From assembly GCA_900299125.1 (NCBI GenBank), contig OMIR01000082.1:1-64000 (forward strand): a stretch of DNA of 64,000 nt. The letters are read 5' to 3'. The notes under the pieces were generated by a model. That model saw nothing but the letters and a program-made list of their open reading frames with translations, had not been told where the DNA came from and did no database searches. This document shows, one piece after another, positions 1-9,107 of this stretch. This stretch comes from Nitrosopumilales archaeon (GTDB taxonomy: Archaea > Thermoproteota > Nitrososphaeria > Nitrososphaerales > Nitrosopumilaceae). A program made the position numbers and the translations under genes. Each line of letters opens with the position of its first letter. The stretch's first letter is position 1.

Positions 1-12
1 ATCTTTGTGTCT

Positions 13-357
13 CTAATTACTTTTTTGTAGAAACAGGCCTAGCATCGTTCTGCCCTTTTCTGTTATAGAATAATTCACTGAATCTCCAGTTGATTCTCTT
101 TTTATGAAATTGTAATCTAGGCAGAAATGTAAATAGTTCAGAAACGATCTTTTCATCCTAATCTTTGATGATTCGTAGAGTTCAGAAAATGCAAGAGGAC
201 TGCAACTTAATTGATATAGTAATTTTATCACAGTCAGAGTACTGAAATCACGCGCACGGGCTTTTACTGCATCCATGACTTGCTCGTCTCGAGATATAAT
301 GAAATCTCCTAACTGATCTGCTACTTCAAGAGGTATGTATGTTAAACGTGCTTTCAT
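13..357 (-). CDS. Winged-helix transcriptional regulator
   Basis: Predicted small DNA-binding protein of 114 residues. A helix-rich core around residues 40-108 reads as a winged helix: a helix with TLTVIKLLYQL, a recognition-like segment ESSKIRMKRSFLNYL, then a wing and the terminal ITEKGRTMLGLFL, typical of archaeal HTH_45/ArsR-like regulators. There is no sensor domain or Cys cluster, so the effector is unknown. The ATG is about 26 bp from a TTAATTAA element inside a perfect 14-bp palindrome (380-393), and a second near-palindrome (363-376) lies between, which suggests autoregulation. Family call by fold pattern only. Confidence 0.75.
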   Translation of the reverse strand: MKARLTYIPLEVADQLGDFIISRDEQVMDAVKARARDFSTLTVIKLLYQLSCSPLAFSELYESSKIRMKRSFLNYLHFCLDYNFIKRESTGDSVNYSITEKGRTMLGLFLQKSN

Positions 358-362
358 GTACT

Positions 363-393
363 GTATGGTACCGTACTTTACCTTAATTAAGGT
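363..393 (-). promoter_or_regulatory. TATA-like box and dyad operators upstream of the winged-helix gene
   Basis: ACCTTAATTAAGGT (380-393) is a perfect 14-bp palindrome whose TTAATTAA core sits where a leaderless archaeal TATA box would be for the minus-strand gene starting at 357. GTATGGTACCGTAC (363-376) is a 14-bp palindrome with one mismatched pair, lying between that core and the start codon. The arrangement resembles repressor sites that block TBP/TFB or RNA polymerase. The symmetry is read directly; its use as an operator is inferred. Confidence 0.55.
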
Positions 394-467
394 TAGTTTG
401 TGTTTTTTTTGATTTATGGTAAATTTTTTTGAGCTAGGTATTTCTAAAAAATCATGAACTAATTGTG

Positions 468-569
468 TTATTGAGCCATAATGATTTGATTTGTTTCTCT
501 CTGAGCACGTTTTTTACGAATCAAATTAGCCAACTGAATTGCTTGTATTTCATCTAGGGTTTCACACAT
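468..569 (-). CDS. Possible 33-residue small protein
   Basis: A minus-strand ATG frame of 33 residues, beginning MCETLDEIQAIQLANLIRKK and ending in a basic, Gln-rich tail. It is probably one amphipathic helix. A TAATTA element at 591-600 lies 22-31 bp before the ATG, the spacing expected for a leaderless promoter, and this is the main support. It lies just past the stop of pmbA (606). The family is not recognised, and it may be a chance frame. Confidence 0.35.
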   Translation of the reverse strand: MCETLDEIQAIQLANLIRKKRAQRETNQIIMAQ

Positions 570-605
570 GAGATAGATTCTGATGATGTGATAATTAATC
601 TTCTC

Positions 606-1952
606 TTAGATTGTTGTAAAAGATATTCCGTCGCATTTTATTGTGGGGCATGTTACTGGCAATCCGGCCCATGGTAAAACTACTTTGGAATCATTACCAA
701 TTGCAGAAATATTTTCCAGCATTTTTAGTAAATTATGAATGATTCGAATTGATTTGATTGGGATTATCTCTCCGTTTTTAATTTGAAAAATTCCACTTCT
801 GGCAGTGCATGAAAAGTCTCCTCTGAGAGGATTAACGGGGTAAGTATACCATAATCTGCCAACTAAAATTCCATCATCCGTATCTTTTACTATCTCTTCA
901 TGAGTTTGATTGCCTGAAACTATGGTTAGATTGTGTGGTGCTGATACTGGGATTGGATCTGTGGAACGACCCAATGGAACTCCAACCCTGCAAGCGTTTC
1001 CTGAAGTCAAGGTGTTTTCTTTTTGTGCAATATATGAATCAGAATACGTTCCATCAAAAATCCCATCTCGAATGAAATATCTTCGGTCTGCTGATACTCC
1101 CTCATCATCAAATGATTTTGCACCTAGACTGTTTGGAACGAGTGGATCATCAATTAGATTAAAAGATTCAGTAGCGATCTTTGAGCCAATTTTTGCAAAA
1201 CAACTCCTTCCCTCTGAAAATGTTTTGAGATGAAAATTTGGACCTAGAACAAAATATAGTAATTCTCCAACAGCATGCGGCTCGAAGATTATGCTAGTTA
1301 TCTTGGATGTGGCAGTATCTGGATTAATTGATTTAATACACATTTCTTTGGCTTCACGTCCTACTTTTTGAGCATCAAACAAATCAAGAGTTCTAGAATT
1401 TAATTGACCTAACCCTGAGACGGAACTTGTAATTTCAGAATCAGCATTAATTAATCCGGAAACATAGCTTGATTTTTCTGATTTGTGAAGACCTGATGTA
1501 TTTGCCACCTCAAATTCGTCACAAGTTATGTTCAGCGATCCTGACACACGAGTGATTTTTTTATCCAGCGTTGCATCTATCATGGATTGAGCAAGCTCAG
1601 AAGCCTTGTTTGGGTCGATTTTCCAAATTTTGTAATCGTTTGTTTTTTCTACTGATTTGACTTTAGTTTCACTTGGAAATGTCTTCCAAAATTCTCTACG
1701 ACTAAGTTTGCTAATGCCGTGAATTGCTTCCTCTACTATTTTCTTTGAATCTAGAATATTTGATTGGGCAGAAGATATCCGACTGTCTTTGATTAGTCGA
1801 ATTCCAATGGATTTGTCATAGTTTTCTTTTATTTCTGAAATTTCAGAATCTGTAATTCTCACAGTAATCGTCTTTTTAGCACAAAAAACTGATTCGCACT
1901 GATCTGCTCCTTTATGCAAAGCATAAGAGATCACATCGTTGCAAATTGACAA
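606..1952 (-). CDS. pmbA: TldD/PmbA family protein (PmbA/TldE-type subunit)
   Basis: A 448-residue protein with the layout of the PmbA/TldE half of the TldD-TldE protease pair, which processes peptides in the cytosol. The N-terminal alpha/beta domain (1-180) precedes a C-terminal beta-barrel domain with TIVSGNQTHEEIVKDTDDGI and the later GDFSCTARSGIFQIKNGE, a recognisable family segment. No HExxxH zinc motif is present, which fits the non-catalytic subunit. It starts with TTG directly abutting the cofH stop codon, so it is the last gene of a cofG-cofH-pmbA transcript. No TldD partner lies in the window. Confidence 0.85.
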   Translation of the reverse strand: MSICNDVISYALHKGADQCESVFCAKKTITVRITDSEISEIKENYDKSIGIRLIKDSRISSAQSNILDSKKIVEEAIHGISKLSRREFWKTFPSETKVKSVEKTNDYKIWKIDPNKASELAQSMIDATLDKKITRVSGSLNITCDEFEVANTSGLHKSEKSSYVSGLINADSEITSSVSGLGQLNSRTLDLFDAQKVGREAKEMCIKSINPDTATSKITSIIFEPHAVGELLYFVLGPNFHLKTFSEGRSCFAKIGSKIATESFNLIDDPLVPNSLGAKSFDDEGVSADRRYFIRDGIFDGTYSDSYIAQKENTLTSGNACRVGVPLGRSTDPIPVSAPHNLTIVSGNQTHEEIVKDTDDGILVGRLWYTYPVNPLRGDFSCTARSGIFQIKNGEIIPIKSIRIIHNLLKMLENISAIGNDSKVVLPWAGLPVTCPTIKCDGISFTTI

Positions 1953-3200
1953 CTATTTTGTCCTGGGATTTTTGTATCTGTACTTGTCTATCTTTACTAA
2001 CTCAAAGTATGAGCCAAATTGAGATGCATCAACTTGATCCAAGTTTTCTACTGTTGGTTCAGATTCGTATATTTTGAGAATATCATACGATGTAGATCTT
2101 TGCGCTGGAATTCTTCCAATCTCACGAATGAGTCTGCGCATTTCTTTTGGTCTGAGTAGCTGACCATGAGTTGCACCTGCTGAAGTCGATATTGATTCAT
2201 TGATTAAGGTACCTCCAAAGTCGTTTGCTCCCCAGAGAAGCAATACCTGTGCCATCTTGGGACCTTCCTTTACCCAAGACATTTGAATATTGTTGATTTG
2301 ATTGTTTAACATGATTCTAGATATTGCATGCGTTAACAAAACGTCATTAGCTGATGCACCGCGACTTATTCCTTCATGTAATTGATGTTTGTACATTGGA
2401 GCCTCAGTATGAATAAAGTTTAGTGGCACAAATTCCGTAAAACCGCCTGTTTCTTTTTGAATGTCTCTAATTTTTGCAACGTGTCTAACTCTGTCTTCAG
2501 GTGTTTCAATATGTCCGAACATGATCGTGGAAGTTGACTGAATTCCAAGTCTATGTGCAGTCTTTATAACTTCTATCCAATCATTAACGCTGATTCTTCC
2601 AGGTGAGATTTTATCTCTCAAGTCTTGATCTAAAATCTCTGCAGCGGTTCCGGGTAAAGTGTTAACACCTGCATCCTTTAGTCGCATCAAGTATTCTTTA
2701 ATCGATAAATTAGAGCGCGTTGCACCATATAGAACTTCTTCAGGTGAAAATCCATGTATGTGCATATTAGGAATTTCTGATTTGATTGCTTTGCAAATAT
2801 TCTCATATGTGTTAGAATCCATGTCTGGCGGGAGTCCAGCTTGAATGCAAACTTCTGTTGCTCCTAGACTGTGGGCTTCTTTTGCACGACGGACTATTTC
2901 ATCAGTTGGTAAAAAATATCCTTCTTCCTCACGAAAATCTCTACTAAATGCACAAAATCCACATTGTTTTATGCAAACATTTGTGAAGTTGATGTTTCTA
3001 TTCACAACAAAAGTTACAATATCGCCTACTCTTCTCCTTCGAAGCTCATCTGCAACCATACCTACAAGGTGAAAGTCAAGACCATGAGCGCCATACAGTT
3101 TTAGTGCTTCTGATACAGTGATTTCCTTTTCAGATAATGCATGATCTAGAACTTCGGCAACCAGAGGATCTACATGCTTTAGTAGTGAGTCTATGTTCAT
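1953..3200 (-). CDS. cofH: FO synthase subunit 2 (5-amino-6-(D-ribitylamino)uracil--L-tyrosine 4-hydroxyphenyl transferase)
   Basis: A radical SAM enzyme that joins a tyrosine-derived 4-hydroxybenzyl group to the ribityl-pyrimidine in making FO, the F420 chromophore. The [4Fe-4S] motif is CIKQCGFC (Cx3Cx2C). Further CofH/MqnC-like segments include ATEVCIQAGLPPD, HGFSPEEVLYGA and STIMFGHIETPEDRVRH. The ATG at 3200 overlaps the cofG stop (ATGA), so I prefer it to a TTG two codons upstream. It acts with CofG, encoded just upstream; in many bacteria the two are fused as FbiC. Confidence 0.95.
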   Translation of the reverse strand: MNIDSLLKHVDPLVAEVLDHALSEKEITVSEALKLYGAHGLDFHLVGMVADELRRRRVGDIVTFVVNRNINFTNVCIKQCGFCAFSRDFREEEGYFLPTDEIVRRAKEAHSLGATEVCIQAGLPPDMDSNTYENICKAIKSEIPNMHIHGFSPEEVLYGATRSNLSIKEYLMRLKDAGVNTLPGTAAEILDQDLRDKISPGRISVNDWIEVIKTAHRLGIQSTSTIMFGHIETPEDRVRHVAKIRDIQKETGGFTEFVPLNFIHTEAPMYKHQLHEGISRGASANDVLLTHAISRIMLNNQINNIQMSWVKEGPKMAQVLLLWGANDFGGTLINESISTSAGATHGQLLRPKEMRRLIREIGRIPAQRSTSYDILKIYESEPTVENLDQVDASQFGSYFELVKIDKYRYKNPRTK

Positions 3201-4369
3201 CTCCAATAATTCTCCTTGACAAGGCCGTCTTTATTCATTATAGGTGTCATTTTTTGATAAAGTTCAGAAGGAATCATATCAATCATTTCAGGATAGACTG
3301 GAAATCTTGCCTTTAGCTCAAACCCTGAATCTCTAGTTTGTTTTTCTATGAAATCAATCTGAGGCCACTTGAATTCTGGATTGACATAGTCTGCCGTCAG
3401 TGGTGATATTCCCCCCCAATCATTAATTCCGGCATCCAAGAAATATTGATAGGAATTAGGTGACAAATTAGGAGGTATCTGGATATTCATTTGTGGCATG
3501 ATTATTCTTGCTAGGGCAACCATGGTTTTGAAGTATGCTTCCTCAGCAGAGGCCGTATTTCTCATTAGGGTATCATCTTTTGGCTGAAAGTTTTGTAAAA
3601 TAATTTCTTGTATGTGGCCATATTTGTCATGAATTTCTTTAATGGCATAAAGTGACTCAATTAATTCGTATGGTGTTTCACCTATTCCCACCAAAACTCC
3701 AGTAGTCGTAGGCATTGAGAGCTCACCAGCATTTTGCAATACTTTTAATCTTTCTTTTGGATTCTTACTGGGAGCTAAACTATGTGGCATATTTTTTTCA
3801 CCCAGTCTTTCACTAGAATTCTCTAGCATTATTCCGATACTGACATTTGTTTTTCTTAACGAGCTTATTTCTGATTTTGTTAGATTGCCTCCATTTGTAT
3901 GTGGAAAAAGACCTGCTTCTAGAGCAATCTCGGATGCATGAACCAAGTACTCTGCAGTGCTTACAAATCCATTTTCTTTGAGCCATTGCTTTGCGATGTT
4001 GTATTTCTCTTCAGGTCTCTCACCTGTGACAAATAGTGCCTCCGTACAATGATATTTTTTTGCAAGTTCTGCTAATTCACGAATATTTTTTTTGTTCATT
4101 AGGGAGAGTTTTTGATCCCCTGGTTCGGATTTGTAAGTGCAGTAACCACAAAAATCTCTGCATAAATTTATCAAATTAAAAAATGCTTTTTTTGAAAAAG
4201 TAATTGTATTTGATTTGAAATTATCACGTATTATGCTTGATGCTCGGTATAATTCGCTAGGATTGTTTTTAGCTGATTCAAAAATTTCATAGATTTGTTT
4301 TTTTGAAATCTCTTTACCATCTAAAACATGATTTAATGGCTCACATGCCATCACCAGATCACTCAACAA
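3197..4369 (-). CDS. cofG: FO synthase subunit 1 (7,8-didemethyl-8-hydroxy-5-deazariboflavin synthase)
   Basis: A radical SAM enzyme that closes the deazaflavin ring of FO from the CofH product. The Cx3Cx2C cluster motif is CRDFCGYC, followed by EALFVTGERPEEKY and a TTGVLVGIGETPYELIESL segment, and later NDWGGISPLTADYVNPE, all usual in CofG. Initiation could be the TTG at 4369 or the ATG at 4351 (MACEPLNHVL); the sequence does not settle this. It is the first gene of cofG-cofH-pmbA and its last four bases overlap cofH. The product feeds CofD, encoded at 19.8 kb. Confidence 0.94.
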   Translation of the reverse strand: MLSDLVMACEPLNHVLDGKEISKKQIYEIFESAKNNPSELYRASSIIRDNFKSNTITFSKKAFFNLINLCRDFCGYCTYKSEPGDQKLSLMNKKNIRELAELAKKYHCTEALFVTGERPEEKYNIAKQWLKENGFVSTAEYLVHASEIALEAGLFPHTNGGNLTKSEISSLRKTNVSIGIMLENSSERLGEKNMPHSLAPSKNPKERLKVLQNAGELSMPTTTGVLVGIGETPYELIESLYAIKEIHDKYGHIQEIILQNFQPKDDTLMRNTASAEEAYFKTMVALARIIMPQMNIQIPPNLSPNSYQYFLDAGINDWGGISPLTADYVNPEFKWPQIDFIEKQTRDSGFELKARFPVYPEMIDMIPSELYQKMTPIMNKDGLVKENYWR

Positions 4370-4391
4370 GAATAGTCGCTAGTTGCGGTAT

Positions 4392-5567
4392 TTATCTTTG
4401 AGTGGAGTTTGATGAGCTAGTACCGTTAAGTGTTAGTATGGATGATTGTCTCTCGTTTAGTTTTATGACAATATCTGTGACTTTACCATCACGTAAAATT
4501 TGTAAAACCATATCGTCACCCACTTTTTTCTCTCTTTGTAAATGAATCAAAATATCATCAATTTTTCTAACTATTTTGGAATCTACTCCTAAAATTATGT
4601 CTCCACCAATTTGATATCTGATTCCGTCGACTTCTTTTGTTTCATTAAATCCATGTAGGCCTGCTTTTTTTGCTGGACTATCATCTAAAACATTTATCAC
4701 TAAAAAGCCTCTTGCATCTTTTAGATTCAATACATCTGCCAAATCTGGATCAATATCTCGTCCAGAAATTCCGACCCAAGGGTGATGATATGTTTTATTT
4801 TGAATCAATACTGGAATGATTTTTTGGACAGTTTTTGATGGGATGGCAAATCCAACTCCTGCAAAGTCGCCTGTTTCAGACTGAATTGCGGTATTGATTC
4901 CAACTACTTCGCCTTTCATGTTGAGAAGTGGGCCTCCAGAATTACCGGGATTTATTGCGGCATCAGTTTGTATGATATCTGGTATCTGAAATCCTCTGTC
5001 TTGAGATGGTAGTAGTCTACCAATTTGACTAATAATTCCTGAACTCATAGAACCTGATAATCCGAACGGGTTTCCTATAGCTGCGATTGGTTCTCCCACT
5101 TGAAGCATAGATGAATCACCAATGGATAAAGGTGATAATACTTCTGAACTAGCGTTTACTTTGACTACTGCTAAATCTGTGAAAAGATCCTTTCCGATTA
5201 TTTTGGCCTTGTATGATCTTCCATCTAAAAACGTAACCGTGATTTTTTCGGCGTTTTCTACTACATGATCATTAGTAATGATGTGCCCTTTGTCATCGTA
5301 GACAAAACCTGAACCAATTCCGCCAATACCTCTAGTGTCATTAGCAGGCCTCTTGACGTTAATTCTTACTACTCCAGATTCGCTTTTTTCAAATATTTCA
5401 ATTAATGAGAGTTCTCCATTATTTTGCGTAATTACTTCATTTTTTTCATTATCGGAAATTTTTTCAGTAGATGGTATCTGAATAGGGGAATTTAGAAAGA
5501 TACTGTATGATAACATCACGATCAAAGCTGATAGTAATACTCCCAAAATTATGGTGGACTTGTTCAA
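4392..5567 (-). CDS. HtrA/DegP-like membrane-anchored serine protease with PDZ domain
   Basis: Predicted quality-control protease facing the outside of the cell. An N-terminal membrane anchor (about residues 5-27) is followed by a trypsin-like domain with His101 (NDHVVENAE), Asp131 (LFTDLAVVKV) and Ser210 (INPGNSGGPLLN), then one PDZ domain (about 265-375). The catalytic triad is complete. The length of 391 residues fits single-PDZ DegS/HtrA forms. It starts with TTG. It lies 22 bp upstream of cofG on the same strand but has no evident link to F420 synthesis. Confidence 0.93.
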   Translation of the reverse strand: MNKSTIILGVLLSALIVMLSYSIFLNSPIQIPSTEKISDNEKNEVITQNNGELSLIEIFEKSESGVVRINVKRPANDTRGIGGIGSGFVYDDKGHIITNDHVVENAEKITVTFLDGRSYKAKIIGKDLFTDLAVVKVNASSEVLSPLSIGDSSMLQVGEPIAAIGNPFGLSGSMSSGIISQIGRLLPSQDRGFQIPDIIQTDAAINPGNSGGPLLNMKGEVVGINTAIQSETGDFAGVGFAIPSKTVQKIIPVLIQNKTYHHPWVGISGRDIDPDLADVLNLKDARGFLVINVLDDSPAKKAGLHGFNETKEVDGIRYQIGGDIILGVDSKIVRKIDDILIHLQREKKVGDDMVLQILRDGKVTDIVIKLNERQSSILTLNGTSSSNSTQR

Positions 5568-5603
5568 TGAATCGATCTATTTTGGTATGCCTATAATCCT
5601 TGC

Positions 5604-6803
5604 CTACACATTGATAAAATCAGGATTTTGATTTTTCATGGAATATGTTCTGCCTCTCCATGATACTGATGAACTGGTCTTGGCCTGTATTATCCCTGCC
5701 AAAAATCCACAGACTACTACAAGACTACCGACTGGCGCAAAAACGCTGTATTTGATTTTAATTTTTAATACCTTTGCTTCAACTAAGCAAGCTGAAAAAA
5801 GTAATCCAGATGAAATCATGGAAGTGATTAGTAATGCAAAAAATGAATTTGAACTAGCAGCAAAAGGAATTGAATAGATCAAAAACACATACGGCATAAA
5901 TAGTAGAAATAAAACTGCAAAGAAAATACCAATGGCGACTTTAGCATCCTGCAAAAACAAAGGAACCATTAGCCGCTTTAATGCATTCCATAGCGTAATT
6001 CCATCTCTAGCCCACACTGCCTCGATTAGATGATCGCCTCTGACCATCTTCATCTTAAATCCTGACTCTTTGACTTTCTTCCCCAATGCTCCATCTTCTA
6101 TTATTTCGTGTTTAACTCCCTCATGAGTCCCAACGGATTCGTAGGTTTTTTTCCTAATTATGAAAAAACTACCAAAAAAATATCCTGTTTTCTTTGTAGG
6201 ATCATTTACACGAATCGCAGAAAATCTTGTATGTAAAAATGTTGAAATTACCGGCAGTGTACTTTTAGTCCACCTATCTAAACAATTCATTTTTGGAATT
6301 GCTGTCAATGCATCTAGTTGAGATGATTCCAAATGTCCCACAGCAAGTGATATTACTTTATTCTCAAATTTAGTGTCTGCATCAGTAAATAGAAATAATT
6401 GACCAGTTGCTCTCTTGTAGCCCTCAATACACGCCCAATTTTTGCCCATCCAACCATCTGGTTTGGGTCCAGCAGTAACATGAATTATTCTCGGGTCTTT
6501 TTTTGCATACTCTGAAATTATTTTTCCAGTCTGGTCTTCAGAAGAATCGTCAATTACTACTATTTCAAAATTTGTATAGTCTTGTGCTAATAATGAATCA
6601 AGACATTTTGCAATGAATTTTTCTTCATTTCTTGCTGGTAGAATTATTGAAACTTTTGGGTTATTGTGTAATCTTACATTAAATTCATCCATCATTGGAG
6701 TTAATCGAAACGAGTCTGCCATTGATTTTATTAGTGATATCCAGGCCCCACAGATAGCAACTAGAATTACTACAAAAGAGTAATTCAATAAATCTAAGAT
6801 CAT
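5604..6803 (-). CDS. Membrane glycosyltransferase, family 2
   Basis: A GT-A fold glycosyltransferase between membrane segments. An N-terminal helix (5-25) precedes VSIILPARNEEKFIAKCLDS, the nucleotide-binding VIDDSSEDQT and the metal-binding DAD at 141-143 (FTDADTKF); EDGALGKKVKESG fits the catalytic-base region. Three or four hydrophobic helices follow from about residue 285. The architecture resembles HpnB-type and ceramide-glucosyltransferase-like enzymes that act on lipid acceptors; donor and acceptor cannot be read. Its start overlaps the stop of the upstream SRPBCC gene by 4 bp, so the two are probably co-translated. Confidence 0.88.
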   Translation of the reverse strand: MILDLLNYSFVVILVAICGAWISLIKSMADSFRLTPMMDEFNVRLHNNPKVSIILPARNEEKFIAKCLDSLLAQDYTNFEIVVIDDSSEDQTGKIISEYAKKDPRIIHVTAGPKPDGWMGKNWACIEGYKRATGQLFLFTDADTKFENKVISLAVGHLESSQLDALTAIPKMNCLDRWTKSTLPVISTFLHTRFSAIRVNDPTKKTGYFFGSFFIIRKKTYESVGTHEGVKHEIIEDGALGKKVKESGFKMKMVRGDHLIEAVWARDGITLWNALKRLMVPLFLQDAKVAIGIFFAVLFLLFMPYVFLIYSIPFAASSNSFFALLITSMISSGLLFSACLVEAKVLKIKIKYSVFAPVGSLVVVCGFLAGIIQAKTSSSVSWRGRTYSMKNQNPDFINV

Positions 6804-7222
6804 ACTTGTTTCTCTATTTCTTGCTTTATTGATTCTAGAGCCTGCTCTGTTCCATTTTTGATATGTTTTTTGACCATGCCTGTAAACATGCCCAGCATAC
6901 CTGTCATTTTTATGTCCCAGATTGTTTCCAGTTTTGTCTTTTCGCCCTCTGGTATTAGTTGCATGGTTTTCGTGCCGTTAACTATTCCTTCTGTGAATGT
7001 TACAAGAATTCTCTGTTTTGGTTGCATCGTTATGGTTTGCATACATTTAGAATCTCTAAATGCAATAATTATCTCGCGTTTTATTGTGTTGCCTTCTTTA
7101 GATGTGGTTCGAACTGATTTCGTACCCTTCCAGAATTTTGGTTCATTATCAAGATCTGCAACTAATTCCCAAACTTTGTCAACAGAGGAATTAATTGTGA
7201 TTGCTGCCTCTATGACTGTCAT
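6800..7222 (-). CDS. SRPBCC (START-like) domain protein
   Basis: A 140-residue single-domain protein with the polyketide-cyclase/CoxG-like pattern: MTVIEAAITINSSVDKVWEL, then DLDNEPKFWKGTKSVR, ending in a long C-terminal helix (MFTGMVKKHIKNGTEQALES). Such folds form a hydrophobic pocket for lipids or other small molecules. It overlaps the glycosyltransferase gene by 4 bp, hinting that the pair handles a lipid-linked substrate, but no ligand is indicated by sequence. Confidence 0.8.
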   Translation of the reverse strand: MTVIEAAITINSSVDKVWELVADLDNEPKFWKGTKSVRTTSKEGNTIKREIIIAFRDSKCMQTITMQPKQRILVTFTEGIVNGTKTMQLIPEGEKTKLETIWDIKMTGMLGMFTGMVKKHIKNGTEQALESIKQEIEKQV

Positions 7223-7247
7223 GGGATGTTTTATTCATCCGTAAATA

Positions 7248-7949
7248 TTAGTCTTGATTTGCGGAATTAAATCTAAAACTAGCAGTGTTTGAATTACCTG
7301 AATATTCTAATGTGACAGTATAGATGCCGTTTTGATCCCATCCTTGGCCACCTGCAATTACAAGGGTGGAAAACATCCCGTCGGATTTGACAATTACTGT
7401 CTCTGCCCAAATTTGTTCTCCAGAAGGATTTGAAATAGATATTTTCACATTAGATGTTGGATTTGTTGTTTTACCAAAAATTGAAATTATATCGCCTTTT
7501 GAATAAGATGAGGAATCTAATTCTAAATCTTTGGGAGTTGCGTTTGTATTAATTGTAAAATCAAAATTCATTGCGATGAAGAATACTCCTAAAACTCCTA
7601 ATGCTGTTAGACTTGAGGCAACTGCAATATTTCGAATCTTTCTCTTACTTGTTGTCTTGAACATGGATCCCTGAGATTTGGGGATTGGTTTTGCTTCGAT
7701 TATTCTAGGTGGATTTGTTGGTAATGCAACTGAAGGAGTAGAGACAACGTGTTGAATTTTGGGCTTGTCATTTGTTGGTACATCTGTGGCATGGATATAG
7801 CGCATAAGCAAGCCCTCGACATATTTTCTATCGTCTATTGATACTATTTTTGTTCGAATAAATTCTTCTTTAATCTTAGCTAAACGGTTAGAATCGCCAT
7901 GGCCCTGCTTGATAAGCAAGTCAATGTCATCTGTAAAGAACTTAGCCAT
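7248..7949 (-). CDS. Single-pass membrane protein with C-terminal extracellular domain
   Basis: I start it at the ATG at 7949 (MAKFFTDDIDLLIKQGHGDS); the longer frame adds 27 unlikely residues. A cytosolic N-terminal region of about 100 residues ends in a basic Pro-rich linker. It is followed by a transmembrane helix (IAVASSLTALGVLGVFFIAM) and a beta-rich domain containing YSKGDIISIFGKT and PSGEQIWAETVIV. This resembles the Ig/MG2-like repeats of the surface protein at 11.9 kb. It may link an internal module to the cell exterior. No family name recognised. Confidence 0.7.
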   Translation of the reverse strand: MAKFFTDDIDLLIKQGHGDSNRLAKIKEEFIRTKIVSIDDRKYVEGLLMRYIHATDVPTNDKPKIQHVVSTPSVALPTNPPRIIEAKPIPKSQGSMFKTTSKRKIRNIAVASSLTALGVLGVFFIAMNFDFTINTNATPKDLELDSSSYSKGDIISIFGKTTNPTSNVKISISNPSGEQIWAETVIVKSDGMFSTLVIAGGQGWDQNGIYTVTLEYSGNSNTASFRFNSANQD

Positions 7950-8077
7950 ACTCTTTTTCCAAATCCTTTTCAGATAAATTAGTTGTGTGGTAATATTGCC
8001 AATCTGCCAAATATTGTTTAACAAAATCATTACGATGCGTCGAAATTCATTTTAAGCACTAGTAAATTTCATCATTT

Positions 8078-8401
8078 ATGACCATAACCTACGATGATTT
8101 TTCCAAGCTTGATATTAGAGTGGCTAAAATCATTTCTGCTGAAAAAATACCTGGTAAGACCAAGATAATTAAAGGAGTAATAGATCTTGGTGGAGAAACT
8201 AGAAGTTTGATAATTGGCGGTGCACAATTTTTCACTCCGGAAGAAATGGTAGGAAAAACAGTAATTGCAATAACAAATCTGGAACCAAAAACTGTAGGTG
8301 GAGTAGATTCTAATGCCATGCTTTTGGCAGCTGACCTTGATGATAAACCCTATTGGCTTAGTGTTGATGAATCAGTACCATTGGGAACGAAAATAAAATG
8401 A
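8078..8401 (+). CDS. tRNA-binding domain protein (CsaA / MetRS-beta-like)
   Basis: A 107-residue stand-alone OB-fold EMAPII/Trbp111-type domain. Diagnostic segments are FSKLDIRVAKIISAEKIPG, the IIGGAQFFTPEEMVGK strand and AITNLEPKTVGGVDSNAM. In this family the domain dimerises and binds the outside corner of tRNA, either as a free CsaA-like protein or as a separate C-terminal part of methionyl-tRNA synthetase. No MetRS gene lies in the window, so the partner is unresolved. It is transcribed divergently from the gene starting at 7949. Confidence 0.88.
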   Translation: MTITYDDFSKLDIRVAKIISAEKIPGKTKIIKGVIDLGGETRSLIIGGAQFFTPEEMVGKTVIAITNLEPKTVGGVDSNAMLLAADLDDKPYWLSVDESVPLGTKIK

Positions 8402-8406
8402 AAGAT

Positions 8407-8967
8407 CTAGTCGTAGATCATTAGACTCTTTTCTTCAAGTAGTGAATGTAGGTTGTTGACTGAGCGGTACACATCTGGTTCCTTTTTAGCTCCAGTACAA
8501 ACTAACTTTCCTGACGAAAATAGCAGAATTACTGTTTTGGGGTCTAACATTCGATGGATGAGACCTGGAAATTGTTCTGGCTCATACATACTTCGTGGTA
8601 GAGTTCTAGCTGCTTGTTCTAGGTGAATCTTTCCACCAAGATTGATTGAAGCAACGATGTTTTGTATGTCAACTACTGCGTCCTTTTTTACCTTTATTCC
8701 TCCTTTTCTGAGCTTTTGAACAACTGATTTCACTGCACTTCTAGCCATTTCTTCAGATTTTGCACCAGTGCAGACCATCTTACCTGATGTGAAAATCAGA
8801 GTGGCAGTTTTTGGACTCTTTAGTCTAAAGACAAGTCCTGGAAACTGATCAGGATGATATTCTACATCTGGAAAATTACGAGTAATCTCGTTTAGATCCA
8901 TTTTCTGATCTACTGAAGCTGAAGCAACAACATTTTCAATACTTACTATTGGTTTTGTTTGTGGCAT
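8407..8967 (-). CDS. tbp: TATA-box-binding protein
   Basis: The general archaeal initiation factor that bends the TATA element and recruits TFB. The 186 residues form two clear repeats (about 8-92 and 98-182). Each has the pattern FPGLVFRLKSPKTATLIF / FPGLIHRMLDPKTVILLF followed by SGK-VCTGAK, where the DNA-contacting strands lie. Both halves are intact and the length is normal. A near-ideal TATA box stands 25-33 bp before its own ATG. It converges with the tRNA-binding protein gene with 5 bp between stops. Confidence 0.98.
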   Translation of the reverse strand: MPQTKPIVSIENVVASASVDQKMDLNEITRNFPDVEYHPDQFPGLVFRLKSPKTATLIFTSGKMVCTGAKSEEMARSAVKSVVQKLRKGGIKVKKDAVVDIQNIVASINLGGKIHLEQAARTLPRSMYEPEQFPGLIHRMLDPKTVILLFSSGKLVCTGAKKEPDVYRSVNNLHSLLEEKSLMIYD

Positions 8968-8991
8968 ACGTTAGCACTTGACTTATCTAGG

Positions 8992-9000
8992 CTATATAAA
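8992..9000 (-). promoter_or_regulatory. TATA box of the TBP gene
   Basis: The plus-strand string CTATATAAA reads TTTATATAG on the minus strand, 25-33 bp before the TBP ATG at 8967. It is one of the closest matches to the archaeal consensus in the window, and the distance indicates a leaderless mRNA. Confidence 0.75.
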
Positions 9001-9107
9001 GAGCACTTTCTATTTCTTAACCCGACAGCCAATTTCTTTGAAATTCTGACCGTAATTTTGATCTAATAGACAAATCCATTAATTTGGCAATTCAGGATTC
9101 AGTATGA

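Noticed and set aside
7950-8030. Upstream extension of the membrane protein start
   Set aside because: The 27 added residues are unlike a domain or signal, and the internal ATG at 7949 gives a sensible N-terminus.
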